A stretch of DNA of 64,000 nt from Poriferisulfidus sp963668445 (GTDB lineage Bacteria > Pseudomonadota > Gammaproteobacteria > Poriferisulfidales > Poriferisulfidaceae), in assembly GCA_963668445.1 (NCBI GenBank), contig OY764335.1, positions 620,001 to 684,000 of the forward strand. The letters run 5' to 3'. Within the stretch, counting starts at the first letter, position 1. The number at the start of each line of letters is the position of its first letter. The notes under the pieces were generated by a model, which had not been told where the DNA came from, made no database searches, and saw nothing but the letters and a program-made list of their open reading frames with translations. Positions 60,662-64,000 of this stretch are shown here, in pieces. Made by a program: the position numbers and the translations under genes.

Positions 60662-61135
60662 ATGGCGACACCAACGTTCTTCACAGGCATTCTAGGCGTA
60701 TTGATCGCGATTTCCGTGGTGCTGTTCATTATTGCCCAGATCATCGTCGACCCGGATCCGAAGCTGGACGATCCGCGGGTGGCGGAGATGACGCAGCAGC
60801 GGATCGAGCCGGTCGGCAAGCTCAATACGGGGGATGCCCCGATCACTCTTGCAACCATGTCGCCGATTTCGGACGCGCAGGCGGCGCCGGACTTCGCTTC
60901 GGGCGAAGATGTCTACAACGCGGTCTGCCAGGCCTGCCATACGACGGGCGTGCTGAACTCGCCCAAGCTGGGCGATCCGGCCGGCTGGGAAGCGCGGCTG
61001 CCGAAAGGTCGGGACGCGCTCCTGCAAAGCGTGCTCAACGGCCTCAACCTGATGCCGCCGAAAGGCGGCCGCCCGGACCTGTCGGACGAACAGGCCGGCA
61101 TGGCGGTCGACTACCTTCTGGATAGCTTGAATTGA
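60662..61135 (+). CDS. Cytochrome c5-like monoheme protein, membrane-anchored
   Basis: A 157-residue protein with an N-terminal anchor (about residues 8-27, ILGVLIAISVVLFIIAQIIV), a linker, and a class I cytochrome c domain from residue 78. The heme motif is CQACH and the axial methionine is in NLMPPKGG, the pattern of cytochrome c5. It faces the periplasm and carries electrons in respiration. There is no typical cleavage site after the hydrophobic segment, so it probably stays anchored. It stands alone between adk and ubiK. Confidence 0.9.
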   Translation: MATPTFFTGILGVLIAISVVLFIIAQIIVDPDPKLDDPRVAEMTQQRIEPVGKLNTGDAPITLATMSPISDAQAAPDFASGEDVYNAVCQACHTTGVLNSPKLGDPAGWEARLPKGRDALLQSVLNGLNLMPPKGGRPDLSDEQAGMAVDYLLDSLN

Positions 61136-61144
61136 CCGGCCGCT

Positions 61145-61399
61145 TCAGGAGCCGCGTTCCCGCTCCAACGCGTCCAGACGCTCTTGCAGGGCCTGCAGGC
61201 GCTGGTAGGTCTTGGCCAGCAGTTTGGCCTGCACATCGAACTCTTCCCGCGTGACCACATCCAGACGCTGCAAGAGGCTTTCGATGCCGGCCTTGGCCGT
61301 TTTGCGGACTTCCGCCCGGGTTTCGTGCATCGAGTCCGGAATCAGCGAATCCAGCCGGCGGGCCAAATCATCCAAGTGCTGGGGGTCGAGACGAATCAC
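61145..61399 (-). CDS. ubiK: Ubiquinone biosynthesis accessory factor UbiK
   Basis: An 84-residue YqiC/BMFP family protein. It is nearly all helical, with a C-terminal trimeric coiled coil (TREEFDVQAKLLAKTYQRLQALQERLDALE). UbiK binds lipids and the UbiJ protein in the aerobic ubiquinone pathway. The GTG start has an ideal AGGAGG upstream. A minus-strand TATAAT at 61420-61425 could be its -10. It converges with the cytochrome gene. Confidence 0.93.
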   Translation of the reverse strand: MIRLDPQHLDDLARRLDSLIPDSMHETRAEVRKTAKAGIESLLQRLDVVTREEFDVQAKLLAKTYQRLQALQERLDALERERGS

Positions 61400-61419
61400 G
61401 GGGCAAGCCTCCTCTCCAG

Positions 61420-61425
61420 ATTATA
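61420..61425 (-). promoter_or_regulatory. -10 box of ubiK
   Basis: A perfect TATAAT on the minus strand, 20 bases before the GTG start. No good -35 was seen. Confidence 0.4.
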
Positions 61426-61490
61426 GTCGATTCGCAGGGTCTGCCGGAGCATTTTCCGTTTGAGGAGAGATGGGGTACAGTGTTGGGGCT

Positions 61491-62384
61491 ATGAATGATT
61501 CGCCGACATCCGCGCCGCCGCCTGCTTCGCCGATCCAGCCGAAGGAGCTGACGTCCGACAGCGTCTTCCGCTTTCGCTGTCATAAGGGCATTGCCTGCTT
61601 CAAGGCCTGCTGCCGCAACATCGACTTGCTGCTGACGCCGTACGACATTCTGCGCTTGAAAAATGCGTTGGGCATGACATCCGGCGAGTTCGTCGGCCGC
61701 TATACGCTGCCTTTCGAAATGGATGCCCAAGGCATGCCCGGGCTTAAGATGGCGACCAAGCCCGGCACGACCGAATGCGTGCACTTGACGGAGCAGGGTT
61801 GCGGCGTGTATGCGGATCGTCCGGCCGCCTGCCGGTACTATGCTTTGGGCAGCATGGCCAGGCGCAGGAAGGATTCCAGCGAGGTTGTAGATGCGTACTT
61901 CGTCGTGCGCGAAGCCCATTGCCTCGGCCACGAGGAGCCGCACGAGCAGACGGTGATCGAGTACCGCACGGAACAGGGGCTGGAAAAGTACGACGACATG
62001 AATCGGGCATGGCGCCAATTGATTCTCAAGAAGCGTTCTTCCGGACCGACCGTTGGTGCGCCGTCCGACCGAAGCCTGCAACTGTTCGATATGTGCAGCT
62101 ACGACTTGGACGGCTTTCGAGAATTCATCCAAAGTTCGGGATTCAGGGAAGTTGTGGAATTGCCGCCCGAACGGGAGCAGGAGCTTCTGGACGACGAGGA
62201 AAGCCTGCTGGATTTCGCCATGCAGTTTCTTGAGCAGGTGCTGTTCGGCGGCGATGCCATTGCCATAAGCGCGGAAGGCCGGGAAAGGCGCATCGCGGCG
62301 CGGCGCGGCGTATGGCAGGAACGCCGGAGCCAGCATGTCGGCGAATATCGGGAGCGCCTGCAGAAGCAGCAATACGGGGAGTAG
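61491..62384 (+). CDS. YkgJ-family cysteine-cluster protein
   Basis: A 297-residue protein with the YkgJ zinc/iron-chelating pattern: FRFRCHKGIACFKACCRNIDLLLTPYDILRL at residues 33-65, then CVHLTEQGCGVYADRPAACRYY near 101-122. The arrangement resembles Fe-S or zinc sites in YkgJ proteins, some of which have been linked to flagellin lysine methylation; no flagellar gene is nearby here. A charged C-terminal part follows (LDDEESLLDFAMQF). An ATG at 61470 would add seven residues; the one at 61491 is used because TACAGT with normal spacing lies just upstream. Confidence 0.85.
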   Translation: MNDSPTSAPPPASPIQPKELTSDSVFRFRCHKGIACFKACCRNIDLLLTPYDILRLKNALGMTSGEFVGRYTLPFEMDAQGMPGLKMATKPGTTECVHLTEQGCGVYADRPAACRYYALGSMARRRKDSSEVVDAYFVVREAHCLGHEEPHEQTVIEYRTEQGLEKYDDMNRAWRQLILKKRSSGPTVGAPSDRSLQLFDMCSYDLDGFREFIQSSGFREVVELPPEREQELLDDEESLLDFAMQFLEQVLFGGDAIAISAEGRERRIAARRGVWQERRSQHVGEYRERLQKQQYGE

Positions 62385-62429
62385 CTTGGATCGATGGGGC
62401 GCTTGCATGCGAAATGCAATGTACGAAGC

Positions 62430-62945
62430 ATGAACGTTGGCGTGCTGTCCGATACGCATGGCTGGATCCATCCGCAGGTGCAGGCCGTGCTGAAAGGAGC
62501 TGATTGCATCGTGCATGCGGGAGATGTGCTGGGTATGGGCGTGCTGGACGCATTGGCAAGACTGGCCCGAAAAGGTCGCGTGGTGGCAGTGGCGGGGAAC
62601 AACGATCGATATGACGGCATGCGCCAAAAGGCGGAATTGCCGACTGTGGCGGAAATGCCGCTTCCAGGCGGCACGCTGGTCGTCACGCATGGCGACCAGT
62701 TCGGGTCGGCCCCGAAGCACGCGACGCTCAGGCAAGCATGGCCGCAAGCGAGGGCCATCGTATACGGCCATACGCATCGGCTGGTCTGCGATCAAGACCA
62801 CGAACCATGGGTGTTGAATCCCGGTGCTGCCGGGCGCACGCGTACGCATGGCGGCGCATCCTGCCTGATGCTGGCGGCGGATGCCGAGGGCTGGACGGTG
62901 CAGGCGCACCGTTTTCCGCCATGCGCGGGAGGCATAGAGGGATGA
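62430..62945 (+). CDS. YfcE/MJ0936-type phosphodiesterase
   Basis: A 171-residue calcineurin-like metallophosphoesterase. All metal-site motifs are visible: GVLSDTHG, HAGDVLG, AVAGNND, VVTHGDQ and VYGHTHR, with the terminal NPGAAGRTRTHGG. Small proteins of this type hydrolyse phosphodiester model substrates; the natural substrate is unknown. An upstream in-frame ATG at 62394 gives 12 residues that do not fit the fold. The stop overlaps the next start by four bases. Confidence 0.92.
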   Translation: MNVGVLSDTHGWIHPQVQAVLKGADCIVHAGDVLGMGVLDALARLARKGRVVAVAGNNDRYDGMRQKAELPTVAEMPLPGGTLVVTHGDQFGSAPKHATLRQAWPQARAIVYGHTHRLVCDQDHEPWVLNPGAAGRTRTHGGASCLMLAADAEGWTVQAHRFPPCAGGIEG

Positions 62946-64000
62946 AGTTTGCGGAAGGGATCTTTGGGAAATTGCTGGCTTCGGCGGGGATCGAGGAGAA
63001 TGGTTCCCAGCCTTGGGACCTGCAAATCCACGACAAGAGGCTGTACCGGCGCGTGCTGACCCAAGGCTCGCTGGGCCTTGGCGAATCCTATATGGACGGC
63101 TGGTGGGATTGCGCGGCGCTGGACGAGTTCTTCGCCCGGGTGCTGCGCGCCCGGGTGGACCGCAAGATCTTCGGAAGCCACAAGCTCCGGGCTCTGGCCG
63201 TGTCGCGCATCATGAATATGCAAAGCAGGCTGCATTCGAAGGTGGTCGCCCGGACGCACTACGACATCGGCAACGATTTGTACTCGAAGATGCTGGATTC
63301 AAGCATGATGTATTCCTGCGGCTATTGGCGCCATGCCAGCAATTTGAACGAAGCGCAGGAGGCCAAGCTGGAACTGATCGCAGGCAAGCTGGAATTGCGC
63401 AAGGGCCAGCGGGTGCTGGATATCGGCTGCGGCTGGGGAACGGCCTGCAAGTATTTCGCCGAACGGCACGGCGTGCGGGTGGTGGGCCTCACCCTGTCTA
63501 CGGAACAGGCTGCGATGGCCCGGCAGCTATGCGACGGCCATCCGGTGGAAATCCTTCAGCAGGACTACCGGGATTTCGACCCCCGAGAGAAATTCGATGC
63601 CGTCTATTCCATCGGCATGTTCGAGCATGTGGGGTACAAGAACTACCGGACGTTCATGTGCAAGGTCAGTAACCTGCTGGAGCCTGACGGGCGGTTCCTG
63701 TTGCATACGATCGGCGGCAACATCTCCGTCACGCATACCGATCCCTGGATCAATCGCTACATCTTTCCGTACGGAATGCTGCCGTCCATCCAGCAGGTCG
63801 GCAAGGCGATCGAATGGCTGTTCGTGATGGAGGATTGGCATAATTTCGGTCCGGACTACGACCGCACGCTGATGGAATGGTTGCTGCGCTTCGAAGCCGC
63901 GTGGGAGACGCTGAGCCAGAATTACGACGAGCGCTTTTTCCGGATGTGGTGCTATTACCTGTGTTCGTGCGCCGGTGCCTTCCGGGCTCGCCGCAATCAG
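62942..64000 (+). CDS. cfa: Cyclopropane-fatty-acyl-phospholipid synthase, cut by window end
   Basis: The first 353 residues of a SAM-dependent enzyme that adds a methylene bridge across double bonds of membrane lipids. The N-terminal domain (WDLQIHDKRLYRRVLTQGSLGLGESYMDGWWD) and the methyltransferase core VLDIGCGWGTACKYFAE are typical. YDIGNDLYSKMLDSSMMYSCGYW holds catalytic-region residues, and MFEHVGYKNYRTFM follows. The frame is still open at the last base, with about 30 residues missing compared with E. coli. It is coupled to the phosphodiesterase by ATGA. Confidence 0.96.
   Translation, partial: MKFAEGIFGKLLASAGIEENGSQPWDLQIHDKRLYRRVLTQGSLGLGESYMDGWWDCAALDEFFARVLRARVDRKIFGSHKLRALAVSRIMNMQSRLHSKVVARTHYDIGNDLYSKMLDSSMMYSCGYWRHASNLNEAQEAKLELIAGKLELRKGQRVLDIGCGWGTACKYFAERHGVRVVGLTLSTEQAAMARQLCDGHPVEILQQDYRDFDPREKFDAVYSIGMFEHVGYKNYRTFMCKVSNLLEPDGRFLLHTIGGNISVTHTDPWINRYIFPYGMLPSIQQVGKAIEWLFVMEDWHNFGPDYDRTLMEWLLRFEAAWETLSQNYDERFFRMWCYYLCSCAGAFRARRNQ

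Overview
This 64 kb window is chromosomal DNA of high G+C, almost gap-free, with many gene pairs joined by ATGA or TGATG overlaps. The gene set (ZipA, UbiK, IscX, LptE, BamB, an SMC-ZipA-LigA string and a complete iscRSUA-hscBA-fdx-iscX operon) points to a gammaproteobacterium. I cannot name the genus. The cell looks Gram-negative, with LPS and outer-membrane assembly genes, and handles sulfur and metals actively (YeeE-type sulfur-compound transporter, CysZ, rhodanese, Isc, Hvf metallophore). No CRISPR array or rRNA operon was seen.

Layout. 1-345: tail of a DUF2857-like gene typical of integrative conjugative elements (ICEs). 396-3548 (minus): an Hvf/bufferin-type copper metallophore RiPP operon with two tandem precursor genes, one carrying three EGxCG motifs and one with no cysteine in its core. 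3745-6769 (minus): nth, a two-cluster ferredoxin and metG. 6883-8198: YeeE/YedE transporter and tRNA-Lys(UUU). 8480-16084: a compact ICE-type (MPF-G-like) conjugation module (TraU-like, VirB4-like ATPase, PFL_4711-like, TraG-like, plus three small unknowns) with no relaxase, coupling protein or integrase in view. 16138-20419: rhodanese, purH, and groES-groEL behind a clear sigma-32 promoter.

20630-28145: orphan Phd-type antitoxin, ndk-rlmN-hisS-TPR-bamB-der, then cysZ and queF. 28221-40133: smc-zipA-ligA-lpxA, yaaA, mpl-thioredoxin-ABC exporter. LigA carries three helix-hairpin-helix units. 40134-41009 is a small scar with a DUF4143 fragment and a frameshifted membrane-protein gene. 41010-48151: hemL-thiE, a MATE transporter, leuS-lptE-HIT-DUF4396. 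48184-49509: a DUF4143 ATPase with a 23-bp-period repeat array at its promoter. 49811-51979: an autotransporter-like protein whose passenger has foreign composition. 52041-53850: tRNA-Gly, tRNA-Cys, an orphan DNA methyltransferase, and a tRNA-Leu(UAA) gene interrupted by a 219-nt group I intron. 53865-59870: a small membrane protein divergent from the isc operon, with an IscR-like operator between them. 59962-64000: adk, cytochrome c5-like, ubiK, YkgJ-like, phosphodiesterase, and a cyclopropane-fatty-acid synthase cut by the window end.

The three most unusual items are the group I intron at the classic cyanobacterial tRNA-Leu(UAA) position, the paired Hvf precursors with a cysteine-free second copy, and the stranded ICE secretion module.
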